Assembly: GCF_000765695.2 (NCBI RefSeq)
Contig: NZ_JRPB02000003.1
Coordinates: 1-64,000, forward strand
Length of the DNA stretch: 64,000 nucleotides
Source of the DNA: Helicobacter sp. MIT 11-5569
Lineage (GTDB): Bacteria > Campylobacterota > Campylobacteria > Campylobacterales > Helicobacteraceae
Direction: 5' to 3'
Part shown: in pieces, positions 36,287 through 45,817 of the stretch
Position numbering within the stretch: the stretch's first letter is position 1
Layout: every line of letters starts with the position of its first letter
Position numbers and translations under genes: made by a program
Notes under the pieces: generated by a model
What the model saw: only the letters and a program-made list of their open reading frames with translations
Database searches by the model: none
What the model was told of the DNA's origin: nothing

Positions 36287-36553
36287 ATGAGTAATGCACA
36301 ACCGCATAAGAGAGTTATTGCTGGTAAGGTAGTAACTAAAACAGGAGACAAGAGTGTAACAATTCTTGTTGAAAGACGTGTTATGCATTTAAAATATAGA
36401 AAAATCGTTAAAAGATTTAAACGCTATATTGTGCATGATGAAAATAATAGTGTAAAAGTTGGTGATGTAATTGAAGCGATTGAGTGCAAACCACTTTCAA
36501 AGAGAAAAGCATTTACGCTTCACAAAGTTGTATCTGTAGGAGTTGAATTATGA
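36287..36553 (+). CDS. rpsQ: 30S ribosomal protein S17
   Basis: 88 aa. [20 protein letters not shown] and [19 protein letters not shown] are characteristic of uS17, an OB-fold protein and primary 16S rRNA binder. It begins right after the rpmC stop; GGAGGG precedes it. It overlaps rplN by four bases. Confidence 0.97.
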   Translation: MSNAQPHKRVIAGKVVTKTGDKSVTILVERRVMHLKYRKIVKRFKRYIVHDENNSVKVGDVIEAIECKPLSKRKAFTLHKVVSVGVEL

Positions 36554-36918
36554 TTCAAAGTTTTACAAGATTGAATGTTGCTGATAACAGTGGAGCAAAA
36601 GAAGTAATGTGTATTAAAGTCTTAGGCGGAAGCAAAAGACGTTATGCGACTATCGGTGATGTTATTGTAGCTTCTGTAAAAAAGGCTTTGCCTAGTGGTA
36701 AAGTAAAAAGAGGTCAGGTTGTTAAGGCGGTTGTAGTAAGAACAAAAAAGGAATTGCATCGTGAAGATGGAGCTCTAATTCGTTTTGATGATAATGCAGC
36801 TGTAATTTTAGATAGCAAAAAAGAGCCTATTGGAACGCGTATTTTTGGACCAGTTGGTAGAGAGATTCGTTATGCTAATTTTATGAAAATCGTATCATTG
36901 GCTCCGGAGGTATTATAA
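36550..36918 (+). CDS. rplN: 50S ribosomal protein L14
   Basis: 122 aa, full length: [37 protein letters not shown] and a final IVSLAPEVL. It contacts 16S rRNA in an intersubunit bridge. Overlaps: four bases with rpsQ and one with rplX. Confidence 0.98.
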   Translation: MIQSFTRLNVADNSGAKEVMCIKVLGGSKRRYATIGDVIVASVKKALPSGKVKRGQVVKAVVVRTKKELHREDGALIRFDDNAAVILDSKKEPIGTRIFGPVGREIRYANFMKIVSLAPEVL

Positions 36919-37148
36919 TGGCGAAATTTAAAATTAAAAAAGGTGATTTAGTAGAAGTAATCACTGGAGATGATAAGGGCAAGAAAGCAAAGATTTTGCG
37001 TGTATTGCCTAAAACTTCACAAGTTATTGTAGAAGGTTGCAAAGTGGCAAAAAAAGCTGTAAAGCCAACAGATAAAAATCCTAAAGGCGGTTTTATAGAC
37101 AAAGAAATGCCTATGCACATTTCAAATGTTAAGAAAGCGGAGGATTAA
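36918..37148 (+). CDS. rplX: 50S ribosomal protein L24
   Basis: 76 aa, shorter than E. coli L24 (104). The KOW motif is present ([20 protein letters not shown]), and [19 protein letters not shown] closes the conserved core. It starts 50S assembly. GGAGG lies seven bases before the ATG. Confidence 0.96.
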   Translation: MAKFKIKKGDLVEVITGDDKGKKAKILRVLPKTSQVIVEGCKVAKKAVKPTDKNPKGGFIDKEMPMHISNVKKAED

Positions 37149-37151
37149 TTG

Positions 37152-37706
37152 ATGTTCGCATTAAAAGCTGCTTATAAAAGTGAAATTAGGGCGAAACTAG
37201 CAGAGGAATTAGGGATTAAGAATCCTATGCTTTTGCCCAAATTGGAAAAAATTGTAATTAGTGTTGGTGCGGGTATGCACGCAAAGGATACAAAAATTAT
37301 GCAAAATATTGCTGATACTGTTTCCCTAATCGCCGGACAAAAAGCAGTAATTACTATTGCTAAAAAATCTGTTGCAGGATTTAAAATGCGTGAAGGAATG
37401 CCTATGGGTGTGAAGGTTACTCTAAGAGGAAATCAAATGTATAACTTCTTGGAAAAGTTGATTGTTATTGCGCTTCCAAGAGTAAAAGATTTTCGTGGGG
37501 TTCCGCGTAATGGTTTTGATGGAAGAGGAAATTATAGCTTTGGTGTGAATGAACAATTAATTTTTCCAGAGGTAGTTTATGATGATATTATGGTAAGTCA
37601 TGGAATGAATATTACATTTGTAACTTCAGCAGAAAATGATAAAGATGCATTTAAATTGCTTGAACTTTTTGGCTTACCTTTTACAAAAGGAAGAAACAAT
37701 GGCTAA
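37152..37706 (+). CDS. rplE: 50S ribosomal protein L5
   Basis: 184 aa from the ATG at 37152; a TTG at 37149 is less likely. [19 protein letters not shown] and [20 protein letters not shown] are diagnostic. It binds 5S rRNA and contacts P-site tRNA. Its end overlaps the rpsN start by eight bases. Confidence 0.97.
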   Translation: MFALKAAYKSEIRAKLAEELGIKNPMLLPKLEKIVISVGAGMHAKDTKIMQNIADTVSLIAGQKAVITIAKKSVAGFKMREGMPMGVKVTLRGNQMYNFLEKLIVIALPRVKDFRGVPRNGFDGRGNYSFGVNEQLIFPEVVYDDIMVSHGMNITFVTSAENDKDAFKLLELFGLPFTKGRNNG

Positions 37707-37884
37707 AAAATCTATGATTGCAAAGGCAGCAAGAAAGCCTAAGTTTAAAGTTAGAGCATACACAAGATGTTCTATTTGTGGCAGACCACATTCTGTGTAT
37801 AGAGATTTTGGTATTTGCCGTGTTTGCCTTCGTAAAATGGGAAATGAAGGTTTAATACCTGGACTTAGAAAAGCAAGCTGGTAA
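37699..37884 (+). CDS. rpsN: 30S ribosomal protein S14, zinc (type Z) form
   Basis: 61 aa beginning [20 protein letters not shown]. The zinc ligands are CSICGRP and CRVCLRK (C-x2-C-x12-C-x2-C type), so this is the short C+ form rather than the 100-aa C- form. GGAAG precedes the ATG, which lies inside the rplE end. Confidence 0.96.
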   Translation: MAKKSMIAKAARKPKFKVRAYTRCSICGRPHSVYRDFGICRVCLRKMGNEGLIPGLRKASW

Positions 37885-37894
37885 GGGGGTAGAT

Positions 37895-38290
37895 ATGGTA
37901 AATGATATTATTGCAGATTCATTAACTAGGATTAGAAATGCAAGTATGCGCCGTCTAGATACAACAAATTTATATTATGCAAAAATTGTTGTATCTATCC
38001 TGGAAGTTTTTCAAGCAAAAGGATTTATTGAAGGCTTTAAGGTGATTGAACAAGGTAAAAAACAATCCATTAATGTTGTTTTAAAGTATGATGAAAAAGG
38101 GTATTCTGTGATTAATGAGATTACTAGAATCTCAAAGCCAGGAAGACGTGTTTATAAAAATAGAAATGAGTTGAAGCGTTTTAAAAATGGTTATGGAACA
38201 ATTGTTGTAAGCACTAGTAAAGGTGTTATTGCCAATGAAGATGCTTATAAAGCAAATGTGGGTGGCGAAGCCCTTTGTAGTATTTGGTAG
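37895..38290 (+). CDS. rpsH: 30S ribosomal protein S8
   Basis: 131 aa. [20 protein letters not shown] and the C-terminal [18 protein letters not shown] with GGEALCSIW match uS8. It is a central-domain assembly protein; in E. coli it represses the spc operon by binding mRNA, which is not evident here. Confidence 0.97.
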   Translation: MVNDIIADSLTRIRNASMRRLDTTNLYYAKIVVSILEVFQAKGFIEGFKVIEQGKKQSINVVLKYDEKGYSVINEITRISKPGRRVYKNRNELKRFKNGYGTIVVSTSKGVIANEDAYKANVGGEALCSIW

Positions 38291-38299
38291 GAGAATGTA

Positions 38300-38836
38300 A
38301 TGTCAAGAGTTGGAAAAAAACCTATTAGCATTCCAAGTAGTGTTCAAGTTAGCATTGAAGGAAGCAAAATAGTTTTTAAGGGTGGCAAGCTAACAAAAGA
38401 GTTAGAAACTTATGGGCGTGTAGGTGTCGCATTTAAAGATGGTGAATTAAGCTTTACTTTAAATGGTGATGATGCGCAAGCTAGAGCCTATTGGGGAACT
38501 TATAGAGCATTAGCTAACAATATTGTAGTTGGTCTAACAGATGGTTTTAGCAAGCAATTAGAAATTAATGGCGTAGGTTATAAAGCAGTTGTTAAAGGTA
38601 AAGTTTTAGAGCTTTCGCTTGGATTTTCTCATCCTATTAACTATGGCATTCCAGAAGGTGTTGAAATCTCCGTTGATAAAAATTTTATTATTATTAAAGG
38701 TTCTGATAAACAACAAATTGGACAAATTGCGGCGGAGATTAGAGAGTTTAGACCACCAGAACCATATAAAGGCAAAGGTGTGAAATATTCTGATGAGCGC
38801 ATTATCCGCAAAGCTGGTAAAACTTCTAAAAAGTAA
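38300..38836 (+). CDS. rplF: 50S ribosomal protein L6
   Basis: 178 aa. [20 protein letters not shown] starts the protein. The second repeat ends with the uL6 signature [19 protein letters not shown]. It lies near the factor-binding site. Ten-base spacers separate it from its neighbours. Confidence 0.97.
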   Translation: MSRVGKKPISIPSSVQVSIEGSKIVFKGGKLTKELETYGRVGVAFKDGELSFTLNGDDAQARAYWGTYRALANNIVVGLTDGFSKQLEINGVGYKAVVKGKVLELSLGFSHPINYGIPEGVEISVDKNFIIIKGSDKQQIGQIAAEIREFRPPEPYKGKGVKYSDERIIRKAGKTSKK

Positions 38837-38845
38837 GGATAGATA

Positions 38846-39202
38846 ATGGCAAATAAAATTATTAGACAAAAAAGAAGTTTAAGATTTAAAAGAAAGCTTA
38901 GAATTCGTGCTAAAGTTTTTGGACGTGCTGCAACTCCTAGATTGAGTATTTTTCGTTCAAATAGATATTTTTATGCACAGGCAATTGATGATGTAAATGG
39001 TGTAACTTTAGCAAGCGTTGATGGCAAAAAAATGGGCTTAAAAAATAATAAAGATGATGTGAAAAAAATTGCTGCTGCGTTTGCAGAAAATCTTAAAAAA
39101 GCAAAAATTTCTGAAGTTATCTTTGATAGAAATGGCTATTTATATCATGGCGTTGTTGCAAGTTTTGCTGATTCTCTTCGTGAGAATGGAATCAATCTTT
39201 AG
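38846..39202 (+). CDS. rplR: 50S ribosomal protein L18
   Basis: 118 aa with a basic N terminus ([20 protein letters not shown]), [18 protein letters not shown], and a C-terminal [20 protein letters not shown]. It binds 5S rRNA together with L5. Confidence 0.97.
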   Translation: MANKIIRQKRSLRFKRKLRIRAKVFGRAATPRLSIFRSNRYFYAQAIDDVNGVTLASVDGKKMGLKNNKDDVKKIAAAFAENLKKAKISEVIFDRNGYLYHGVVASFADSLRENGINL

Positions 39203-39211
39203 GGGATATTT

Positions 39212-39652
39212 ATGGAAATTAATAGAGAAGAATTTGAAGAATATGTTGTCAATGTTGGACGTGTTACAAAGGTTGTAAGTGGTGGACGTAGATTCCGTTT
39301 TAATGCTTTGGTTGTTGTTGGCAACAAGGCAGGTTTAGTAGGTTTTGGTTTAGGTAAGGCAAAAGAAGTTCCAGATGCTATCAAAAAAGCTATTGACGAT
39401 GCATTTAAAAATATTATCAAAGTGAATATTAAAGGAACAACAATTGCGCATGATGTGCAAGAAAAATATAATTCAAGTATTGTGTTGTTGAAGCCTGCTA
39501 GTGAAGGAACGGGTGTTATTGCTGGTGGTTCAGTGCGTCCAGTATTAGAGAAAGCAGGAATTAAGGATATTTTGACAAAATCTTTAGGTTCAAATAATCC
39601 TTATAATGTTGTGCGTGCAACTATTGAGGCTCTTTCTAAGGTAAAGGCATAA
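39212..39652 (+). CDS. rpsE: 30S ribosomal protein S5
   Basis: 146 aa. [20 protein letters not shown] and [20 protein letters not shown] form the dsRNA-binding-like domain, and [20 protein letters not shown] the second. It takes part in decoding accuracy. The usual rpmD (L30) gene does not follow; rplO comes directly. Confidence 0.97.
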   Translation: MEINREEFEEYVVNVGRVTKVVSGGRRFRFNALVVVGNKAGLVGFGLGKAKEVPDAIKKAIDDAFKNIIKVNIKGTTIAHDVQEKYNSSIVLLKPASEGTGVIAGGSVRPVLEKAGIKDILTKSLGSNNPYNVVRATIEALSKVKA

Positions 39653-39661
39653 GGAGATTGT

Positions 39662-40063
39662 ATGGCGTTAGAAAATTTAGCACCTGCTAAAGGCAGTGTG
39701 AAAAAAATTAAAAGAATAGGACGAGGACAAGGTAGTGGTATGGGTAAAACCTCCACAAGAGGCGGAAAAGGTCAGACAGCAAGAACTGGATCTAAACAGA
39801 AAAGAGGATTTGAAGGTGGGCAACAACCTTTACAACGCCGTCTCCCAAAAGTTGGTTTTAATAGTCGTGTTGAGAAACCTTATGTAATTAATGTAGATAT
39901 GATTAAAACAGTAGCAAATCTAACAGAAATTACTTTTGAGACTATCAAAGGTGTGCATAAATTCCCATCTTATACAACAAAAATCAAATTAATTGGTGTA
40001 GAAGCTAAAAATCTTACATCGAAAATTAAAGATGAGAGAATCACAACAAGCGGACAAAAATAA
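39662..40063 (+). CDS. rplO: 50S ribosomal protein L15
   Basis: 133 aa. [20 protein letters not shown] and the glycine-rich [20 protein letters not shown] are conserved. The stop overlaps the secY start by one base (TAATG). Confidence 0.97.
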   Translation: MALENLAPAKGSVKKIKRIGRGQGSGMGKTSTRGGKGQTARTGSKQKRGFEGGQQPLQRRLPKVGFNSRVEKPYVINVDMIKTVANLTEITFETIKGVHKFPSYTTKIKLIGVEAKNLTSKIKDERITTSGQK

Positions 40064-41322
40064 TGAATAAGGCACTTGTCAATAAGATTCTTATTACGTT
40101 AGGCTTTCTTTTAGCCTACCGAGTGTTGGCGTATGTTCCAGTGCCGGGTGTTGATACAATGGTGATTAAATCATTTTTTGACAATAATGCTTCTAATGCA
40201 CTTGGTTTATTTAATATGTTTAGCGGTAATGCTGTGGAACGTCTTAGTATTATTTCGCTAGGGATTATGCCTTTTATTACTGCATCCATTATTATGGAAC
40301 TTTTAGCGGCTACTTTCCCAAATTTAGGCAAAATGAAGAAAGAACGTGATGGTATGCAAAAGTATATGCAAATTATTCGCTATGCTACAATTGTAATTAC
40401 TATTATTCAAGCAGTTGGCGTTTCTATTGGATTAAAAAGCTTAGGAACGGGTGCTAATGGTGCAATAATGATTGATATGAATGTATTTATTGCAATTTCT
40501 GCTCTTTCGATGCTTTGTGGAACAATGTTGTTAATGTGGATTGGTGAGCAAATTGCACAAAGAGGAATCGGAAATGGAATTAGCTTAATTATCTTTGGTG
40601 GAATTGTGTCAGGAATCCCAAGTGCAATTGCAGGCACATTTAATCTTGTGAATACAAATCAAATTAGTTGGCTTGTATTATTGTTTATTGCTGCAATTAT
40701 TGTAATAACTGTTGCTTGTATTATTTATGTAGAGCTTGGGGAGAGAAGGATTCCTGTATCATATTCTCGTAAAGTTGTAATGCAAAATCAAGATAAGCGT
40801 ATTATGAATTATATTCCTATTAAGATGAATTTAAGTGGAGTGATTCCACCTATTTTTGCTTCAGCACTTTTGATGTTTCCTAGCACAATTTTGCAAAGCT
40901 CTTCTAATAGTATAGTCATGCAGATTGCTGATTTTTTAAATCCAAATGGATATTTTTATAATGTATTGATGTTTCTCTTTGTAGTGTTTTTTGCATATTT
41001 TTATGCTTCTATTGTGTTTAATCCCAAAGATATTTCAGAGAATTTAAAACGTCAAGGTGGTTTTATTCCGGGAATTCGACCGGGAGAAGGAACTGCTAAT
41101 TTTCTAACAGATATTGCTAGCAAATTAACATTATGGGGTGCTTTATATTTAGCACTTATTGCAACACTTCCTTGGATTTTAGTTAAAGCTTCTGGAGTTC
41201 CTTTTTATTTTGGTGGAACAGCGGTGTTAATTGTCGTGCAAGTTGCTGTGGATACGATGCGTAAAATTGAAGCACAAATTTACATGAATAAGTATAAAAC
41301 GCTTAGTGCAGTAGGTTTGTAA
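40063..41322 (+). CDS. secY: Protein translocase subunit SecY
   Basis: 419 aa with ten membrane helices. The plug and gate region FGLFNMFSGNAVERLSI-like segment follows helix 1, VELGERRIPVSYSRK is the cytosolic C4 loop, and RQGGFIPGIRPGEGT the C5 loop that contacts SecA and the ribosome. It is the channel of the general secretion pathway in the inner membrane. One-base overlaps link it to rplO and map. Confidence 0.97.
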   Translation: MNKALVNKILITLGFLLAYRVLAYVPVPGVDTMVIKSFFDNNASNALGLFNMFSGNAVERLSIISLGIMPFITASIIMELLAATFPNLGKMKKERDGMQKYMQIIRYATIVITIIQAVGVSIGLKSLGTGANGAIMIDMNVFIAISALSMLCGTMLLMWIGEQIAQRGIGNGISLIIFGGIVSGIPSAIAGTFNLVNTNQISWLVLLFIAAIIVITVACIIYVELGERRIPVSYSRKVVMQNQDKRIMNYIPIKMNLSGVIPPIFASALLMFPSTILQSSSNSIVMQIADFLNPNGYFYNVLMFLFVVFFAYFYASIVFNPKDISENLKRQGGFIPGIRPGEGTANFLTDIASKLTLWGALYLALIATLPWILVKASGVPFYFGGTAVLIVVQVAVDTMRKIEAQIYMNKYKTLSAVGL

Positions 41323-42080
41323 TGGCAATAGCAATTAGAAAACCCGATGAGATTAAGGCTTTAAGAGCAGCAAATAGAATCGTGGGAAAAACACTCAATC
41401 ATTTAAAGTCTCAAATAAAGCCCGGAATTTCATTAAAAGAATTGGATCAAATGTGCGAAGATATGATTCGCTCTTGTGGCGCGATTCCATCTTTTAAAGG
41501 TTTATATGGTTTTACAGGTTCAGTTTGCACGTCAGTCAATGAAGTCATAATTCATGGAATTCCAACAGATTATAAACTGCAATCTGGAGATATTGTAGGG
41601 CTTGATATTGGAACACAGTTAAATGGTTGGTATGGAGATGGAGCAATAACTTGTGGCGTTGGAGAGATTTCTCAAATGGACCAGCGTTTAATTGCTTGTT
41701 CTAAGGACGCTCTGTATTTTGCAATTTCTCAAATTAAAACCGGAATGCATTTTAAAGAATTAAGTGCAATTTTAGAGCAATTTATTTTAGAATATGGATA
41801 TGTCCCCTTGCGTGGTTTTTGTGGGCATGGGATTGGTAGGAAGCCACATGAAGAACCAGAAATTCCTAATTATTTAGAAGGTAAAAAAGCCAAGCAAGGC
41901 GATAAAATCAAAGAGGGAATGGTGTTTTGTATTGAACCTATGATTTGCCAAAAAGATGGTGAGCCAAGAATTTTAGAGGATGATTGGAGTGTAGTTTCAG
42001 TAGATGGTTTAAGAGGTAGTCATTATGAACATACTGTTGCAGTTATTAATGGAAAAGCAGAAATTTTGTCTGTTGAATAA
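41322..42080 (+). CDS. map: Methionine aminopeptidase type I
   Basis: 252 aa. The metal ligands are seen in [17 protein letters not shown] (two Asp), [15 protein letters not shown] (His), FCIEPM (Glu) and HYEHTVAV nearby. It removes the starting methionine from nascent proteins. It is coupled to secY and precedes infA, a common layout in this phylum where adk is absent. Confidence 0.97.
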   Translation: MAIAIRKPDEIKALRAANRIVGKTLNHLKSQIKPGISLKELDQMCEDMIRSCGAIPSFKGLYGFTGSVCTSVNEVIIHGIPTDYKLQSGDIVGLDIGTQLNGWYGDGAITCGVGEISQMDQRLIACSKDALYFAISQIKTGMHFKELSAILEQFILEYGYVPLRGFCGHGIGRKPHEEPEIPNYLEGKKAKQGDKIKEGMVFCIEPMICQKDGEPRILEDDWSVVSVDGLRGSHYEHTVAVINGKAEILSVE

Positions 42081-42097
42081 ATTATAAAAGGAATACA

Positions 42098-42316
42098 GTG
42101 GCAAAAGATGATGTAATTGAAGTAGATGGAATCGTAAAAGAAGCATTGCCTAATGCAACTTTTCGCGTAGAGCTTGAAAATGGGCATATTATTTTATGTC
42201 ATATTGCTGGACGTATGCGTATGCACTATATTAAGATTCTACAAGGAGATAAAGTAAAGATTGAGCTAACGCCTTATAGTTTGGATAAGGGTAGAATTAC
42301 TTTTAGATATAAGTAG
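42098..42316 (+). CDS. infA: Translation initiation factor IF-1
   Basis: 72 aa from a GTG start at 42098 (AAAGGAATACA upstream), reading [20 protein letters not shown]. The OB-fold motifs [19 protein letters not shown] and [17 protein letters not shown] are complete. It binds the 30S A site during initiation. It is followed by a 216-bp spacer, the longest in the ribosomal cluster. Confidence 0.96.
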   Translation: MAKDDVIEVDGIVKEALPNATFRVELENGHIILCHIAGRMRMHYIKILQGDKVKIELTPYSLDKGRITFRYK

Positions 42317-42335
42317 TTTTTAATAAATTTTTAAG

Positions 42336-42532
42336 TATAATTCGCATTCTTTTGCAAAAATTATATGTTTTGCATAGTCGTTTAGGTAGCTTGAAAATGC
42401 CTTAGAGGACTATAAACTCAATGCCTATTTTATTTAGGAAGCAATAGATTTGTATTTCAAAGTAATGTGTATCGGGATTTTCCTGTAGAGCAGTATTTTA
42501 TGAGGCATAGCCTTTAGAAGTAGGAGTAAGTT
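42336..42532 (+). promoter_or_regulatory. Promoter and long leader before rpmJ and the alpha operon
   Basis: TATAAT at 42336-42341 lies 20 bases after the infA stop, followed by about 190 bases of leader before the rpmJ ATG. The leader holds ATGCCT blocks (around 42398 and 42422) that could pair with AGGCAT near 42502, and a small AGGC/GCCT hairpin just before the RBS. Alpha operons are often controlled by S4 binding to such leaders; that role is an inference here. Confidence 0.45.
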
Positions 42533-42646
42533 ATGAAAGTGAGACCTTCTGTCAAAAAAATGTGCGACAAATGCAAGGTTATCAAAAGAAAAGGCGTGAT
42601 TCGAGTGATTTGCGAGAATCCAAAACATAAACAAAGACAAGGTTAA
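42533..42646 (+). CDS. rpmJ: 50S ribosomal protein L36
   Basis: 37 aa: [20 protein letters not shown] followed by [18 protein letters not shown]. The zinc ligands are C11, C14, C27 and H32 (CxxC, C, H), so it is the zinc-binding form. AGGAGTAAG precedes the ATG. It heads the alpha operon (rpsM onward). Confidence 0.96.
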   Translation: MKVRPSVKKMCDKCKVIKRKGVIRVICENPKHKQRQG

Positions 42647-42657
42647 AAGGAAAAATA

Positions 42658-43026
42658 ATGGCGAGAATTGCTGGTGTTGATTTACCCAAAAAAAAGAGAA
42701 TTGAATATGCTTTGACTTACATCTATGGTGTAGGTTTAAAGACTTCAAGAGATATTTTGAATTCTGTAAATATTTCTTATGACAAAAGGGTTCAAGACCT
42801 TAGTGAGGATGAAGTTTCTTCGATTGCAAAGGAAATTCAAGCTCACCATATCGTAGAGGGTGATTTGCGCAAAAAAGTTACAATGGACATTAAAGCTCTT
42901 ATGGATTTAGGGAACTATCGTGGTTTAAGGCATCGTAAAGGACTTCCCGTTCGTGGTCAAACAACAAAAAATAATGCAAGAACACGAAAAGGTAAGAGAA
43001 AAACTGTTGGTAGTGCATCAAAGTAG
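42658..43026 (+). CDS. rpsM: 30S ribosomal protein S13
   Basis: 122 aa. [20 protein letters not shown], the H2TH region and the tail [20 protein letters not shown] are characteristic. It contacts P-site tRNA and forms subunit bridges. Confidence 0.97.
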   Translation: MARIAGVDLPKKKRIEYALTYIYGVGLKTSRDILNSVNISYDKRVQDLSEDEVSSIAKEIQAHHIVEGDLRKKVTMDIKALMDLGNYRGLRHRKGLPVRGQTTKNNARTRKGKRKTVGSASK

Positions 43027-43036
43027 GGAGTAAATA

Positions 43037-43429
43037 ATGGCTAAAAGAAATGTAAATAAAAAAAGAGTGGTTAAAAAGAATATTGCAAGAGGCATCATTC
43101 ATATTTCTGCTGCTTTTAACAATACAAGCGTAACAATCACAGATGAAATGGGCAATGTCATTTGCTGGAGCACAGCAGGTGCATTAGGATTTAAAGGAAG
43201 CAAAAAATCAACTCCTTATGCAGCGCAACAAGCGGTTGAAGATGCAGTTTCTAAAGCAAAAGAACATGGAATTAAAGAGCTTGGAGTAAAGATTCAAGGT
43301 CCCGGAAGCGGTCGTGAAACTGCAGTAAAAAGCTTGGGAAGTATTGAGGGAATCAAGGTTCTATGGTTTAAAGATGTAACACCATTGCCGCATAATGGTT
43401 GCCGTGCGCCAAAAAGAAGAAGAGTGTAA
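43037..43429 (+). CDS. rpsK: 30S ribosomal protein S11
   Basis: 130 aa. [20 protein letters not shown] and the C-terminal [16 protein letters not shown] are conserved. It lines the mRNA exit platform. Spacers of about ten bases on both sides. Confidence 0.98.
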   Translation: MAKRNVNKKRVVKKNIARGIIHISAAFNNTSVTITDEMGNVICWSTAGALGFKGSKKSTPYAAQQAVEDAVSKAKEHGIKELGVKIQGPGSGRETAVKSLGSIEGIKVLWFKDVTPLPHNGCRAPKRRRV

Positions 43430-43438
43430 GGAGAGATA

Positions 43439-44065
43439 ATGGCAAGATATAGAGGTCCTGTTGAAAAGATTGAAAGAAGATTCGGTGTTAGTCTTGCATT
43501 AAAAGGCGAGCGCAGATTAGCAGGTAAAAGTGCTTTAGATAAACGCCCTTATGGTCCAGGACAACATGGACAAAGAAGAGGGAAAATTTCAGAATATGGA
43601 ATCCAACTTAGAGAAAAACAAAAAGCAAGAATGATGTATGGTGTTTCTGAAAAGCAATTTCGCGCAATTTTCGTAGAAGCAAATAGATTAGAAGGAAATA
43701 CTGGGGAAAATCTAGTAAAATTAATTGAAAGAAGACTAGATAATGTCGTTTATAGAATGGGTTTTGCGACCACAAGAAGATTTGCAAGACAGCTTGTTGT
43801 ACATGGACATATTTTAGTAGATGGAAAAAAGCTCAATATCCCTTCAGCATTAGTTGGTGTTGGGCAAAAAGTTGAAATTTGTGAAAAAACAAAGAAAAAT
43901 CCACAGGTCCAAAGAGCAATTGAGCTAACAAAACAAACTGGAATTGCTCCATGGGTTGATGTGGATCAAGATAAAGTGTTTGGAATCTTTACACGTCTTC
44001 CAGAAAGAGAAGAAGTAGTGATTCCAATCGAAGAAAGGCTCATTGTTGAGTTGTATTCTAAATAA
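43439..44065 (+). CDS. rpsD: 30S ribosomal protein S4
   Basis: 208 aa of the zinc-free (C-) type: the N-terminal part has no cysteine cluster. [39 protein letters not shown] and the S4 RNA-binding domain [20 protein letters not shown] are present. It nucleates 30S assembly and in many bacteria represses the alpha operon, so it is the candidate ligand of the leader before rpmJ. Confidence 0.97.
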   Translation: MARYRGPVEKIERRFGVSLALKGERRLAGKSALDKRPYGPGQHGQRRGKISEYGIQLREKQKARMMYGVSEKQFRAIFVEANRLEGNTGENLVKLIERRLDNVVYRMGFATTRRFARQLVVHGHILVDGKKLNIPSALVGVGQKVEICEKTKKNPQVQRAIELTKQTGIAPWVDVDQDKVFGIFTRLPEREEVVIPIEERLIVELYSK

Positions 44066-44084
44066 TTTGTAGGAAAGGGTTAGT

Positions 44085-45074
44085 ATGAAAAGTATTAAAA
44101 CTTCTCCACATGTTCCAACAAAGATTGAAGTCAAAGAAATTGGTGTTAATAAGATTGAAATTACAGCATATCCTTTTGAAGCAGGATATGCAATCACGCT
44201 AGCACATCCTTTGCGCCGTTTATTGCTTGGAAGTTCAGTTGGATTTGCTCCTGTTGCACTAAGAATTGAGGGTGTAGCGCATGAGTTTGATTCTGTGCGT
44301 GGTGTAGTAGAAGATGTTTCGCATTTTATCGTTAATCTTAAAACGATTCGTTTTAAGGTAAAAGATGATAGTGATAGTGTGAGTATTAATTATAGTTTTG
44401 CAGGTCCAAAAGTTATTACTGGAGAAGATTTGGTAAATGACATAGTTGATGTGGTTACTCCAAATATTCATTTAGCGACAATTAATGAAGACGCTATTTT
44501 AAATTTCTCTATCATTGTGCGTAAGGGAATTGGTTATGTCCCTAGCGAAGATATTAGAAATGCAATTTCAGAAGATTATATGCCTCTTGATGCATATTTT
44601 ACACCTGTAACAAATGTAACGTATGAAACAGAAAATGTTTTAGTTGAAGATGATCCAAACTACGAAAAGGTAGTTTTCAATATTCAAACAGATGGACAAA
44701 TAGAGCCTTTAATGGCATTTAAAAATGCGTTAAGTGTAATGCATAAACAAATGGCAATTTTTAATTCTGAGTTAAATATTGAAGTTCCTGAAGTAAATAG
44801 TGGTGAAGAAGATCGCCCAGAAATTAAGTTATTATCACAAACAATTGATAGCTTAAATTTTAGTGCAAGATGCTTTAATTGCTTAGATAGATCTGGTATT
44901 AAATATTTGGGTGAGCTTGTGTTGTTAAATGAGGACCAAATTAAAAATATTAAGAATCTAGGCAAGAAGTCTTTAGATGAAATCACTGTAAAATTAGAAG
45001 AACTAGGTTATCCTATTGGTAAGGCAATTGCAGAAGATTTAGTCGCTTTACTGAAGAAAAAATTTTCCAATTAA
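44085..45074 (+). CDS. rpoA: DNA-directed RNA polymerase alpha subunit
   Basis: 329 aa. The N-terminal dimerisation domain (PFEAGYAITLAHPLRRLLLG) spans about residues 1-235. An acidic linker follows, then the C-terminal domain with ARCFNCLDRSGIKYLGEL and IKNIKNLGKKSLDEI, which binds UP elements and regulators. The start at 44085 follows GGAAAGGG. Confidence 0.97.
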   Translation: MKSIKTSPHVPTKIEVKEIGVNKIEITAYPFEAGYAITLAHPLRRLLLGSSVGFAPVALRIEGVAHEFDSVRGVVEDVSHFIVNLKTIRFKVKDDSDSVSINYSFAGPKVITGEDLVNDIVDVVTPNIHLATINEDAILNFSIIVRKGIGYVPSEDIRNAISEDYMPLDAYFTPVTNVTYETENVLVEDDPNYEKVVFNIQTDGQIEPLMAFKNALSVMHKQMAIFNSELNIEVPEVNSGEEDRPEIKLLSQTIDSLNFSARCFNCLDRSGIKYLGELVLLNEDQIKNIKNLGKKSLDEITVKLEELGYPIGKAIAEDLVALLKKKFSN

Positions 45075-45086
45075 AAGGATTAATAA

Positions 45087-45437
45087 ATGAGACATGGACA
45101 TGGATATAGAAAGCTAGGGCGCACGAGCTCTCATAGAAAAGCTTTATTAAAAAATCTTTCTATTGCTTTGGTTGCTAGTGGAAAGATTGAAACAACTTTG
45201 CAAAAAGCAAAAGAATTACAAAGTTACTTTGAAAAACTTATCACAAAAGCAAGAGTAGGAGATGCAATGGCTCATCGTTTAGTTTTTTCTTACTTGCAAC
45301 ACAAAGAATCTGTTAAAAAACTTGTAACAGAGATTGCTCCTAAATATGCTAGCAGAAATGGTGGTTATACAAGGATTATTAAAACAAGGCTAAGAGTAGG
45401 TGATGCTGCTCAAATGGCAATCATAGAGCTCATTTAA
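45087..45437 (+). CDS. rplQ: 50S ribosomal protein L17
   Basis: 116 aa. [20 protein letters not shown] and the C-terminal [20 protein letters not shown] identify bL17, which sits near the tunnel exit. It is the last gene of the ribosomal supercluster; a hairpin terminator follows at once. Confidence 0.98.
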   Translation: MRHGHGYRKLGRTSSHRKALLKNLSIALVASGKIETTLQKAKELQSYFEKLITKARVGDAMAHRLVFSYLQHKESVKKLVTEIAPKYASRNGGYTRIIKTRLRVGDAAQMAIIELI

Positions 45438-45438
45438 A

Positions 45439-45469
45439 CAATAAAGATTTTTTCTTTTATTGCTTTTTT
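45439..45469. terminator. Terminator after rplQ
   Basis: CAATAAAGA (45439-45447) pairs with TCTTTTATTG (45453-45462) with one bulge, and C followed by six T follows. It ends the ribosomal transcript. A second imperfect hairpin (AACAGCGCA and TGCGTTGTT, 45470-45498) lies next to it, between convergent genes. Confidence 0.65.
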
Positions 45470-45526
45470 AACAGCGCAGAGAAACAATTTGCGTTGTTAA
45501 AATGACTCTCTAAATAAAAACTCTCC

Positions 45527-45817
45527 TTATTCAATAATTTTTGGAACGATAAAAAAGTTATCCTCTTGATGAGGGGCGTGTTTTAAAATATTTTTTGCAA
45601 TATCTGGTTGGGATTCTACAATATCTTGACGCATAGGAAGTGCGGAATCTAGCGGATTAAACGAAGCAGGAATTGCATCTAAATCAAGTGTATTAATATT
45701 TTCGACAAAATTAACAATTTCGCTTAAATGATTTTTTGTCATTTCTAATTCTTGATTTTCTAATGTAATTCCACCAAGTTTTGTCAGTTTGTTTAATAAC
45801 ATTGTATCAATAGTCAT
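45527..45817 (-). CDS. gatC: Asp/Glu-tRNA amidotransferase subunit C
   Basis: 96 aa. The pattern LLNKLTKLGGITLENQELE, LSEIVNFVENINTLDL and the final DNFFIVPKIIE matches GatC, which wraps around GatA and GatB in the complex that amidates misacylated Glu-tRNA-Gln and Asp-tRNA-Asn. AAGGAG lies before the ATG. Its start overlaps the stop of the upstream TetR-type gene by four bases (ATGA), an unusual pairing. Confidence 0.9.
   Translation of the reverse strand: MTIDTMLLNKLTKLGGITLENQELEMTKNHLSEIVNFVENINTLDLDAIPASFNPLDSALPMRQDIVESQPDIAKNILKHAPHQEDNFFIVPKIIE

Noticed and set aside
39202-41330. Missing rpmD (L30) and adk in the ribosomal cluster
   Set aside because: To my knowledge the absence of L30, and of adk at this position, is usual in Campylobacterota, so it is not an anomaly of this genome.
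45470-45498. Second hairpin after rplQ as a minus-strand terminator for gatC
   Set aside because: On the minus strand it is followed by A, not T, so it does not fit a standard terminator.
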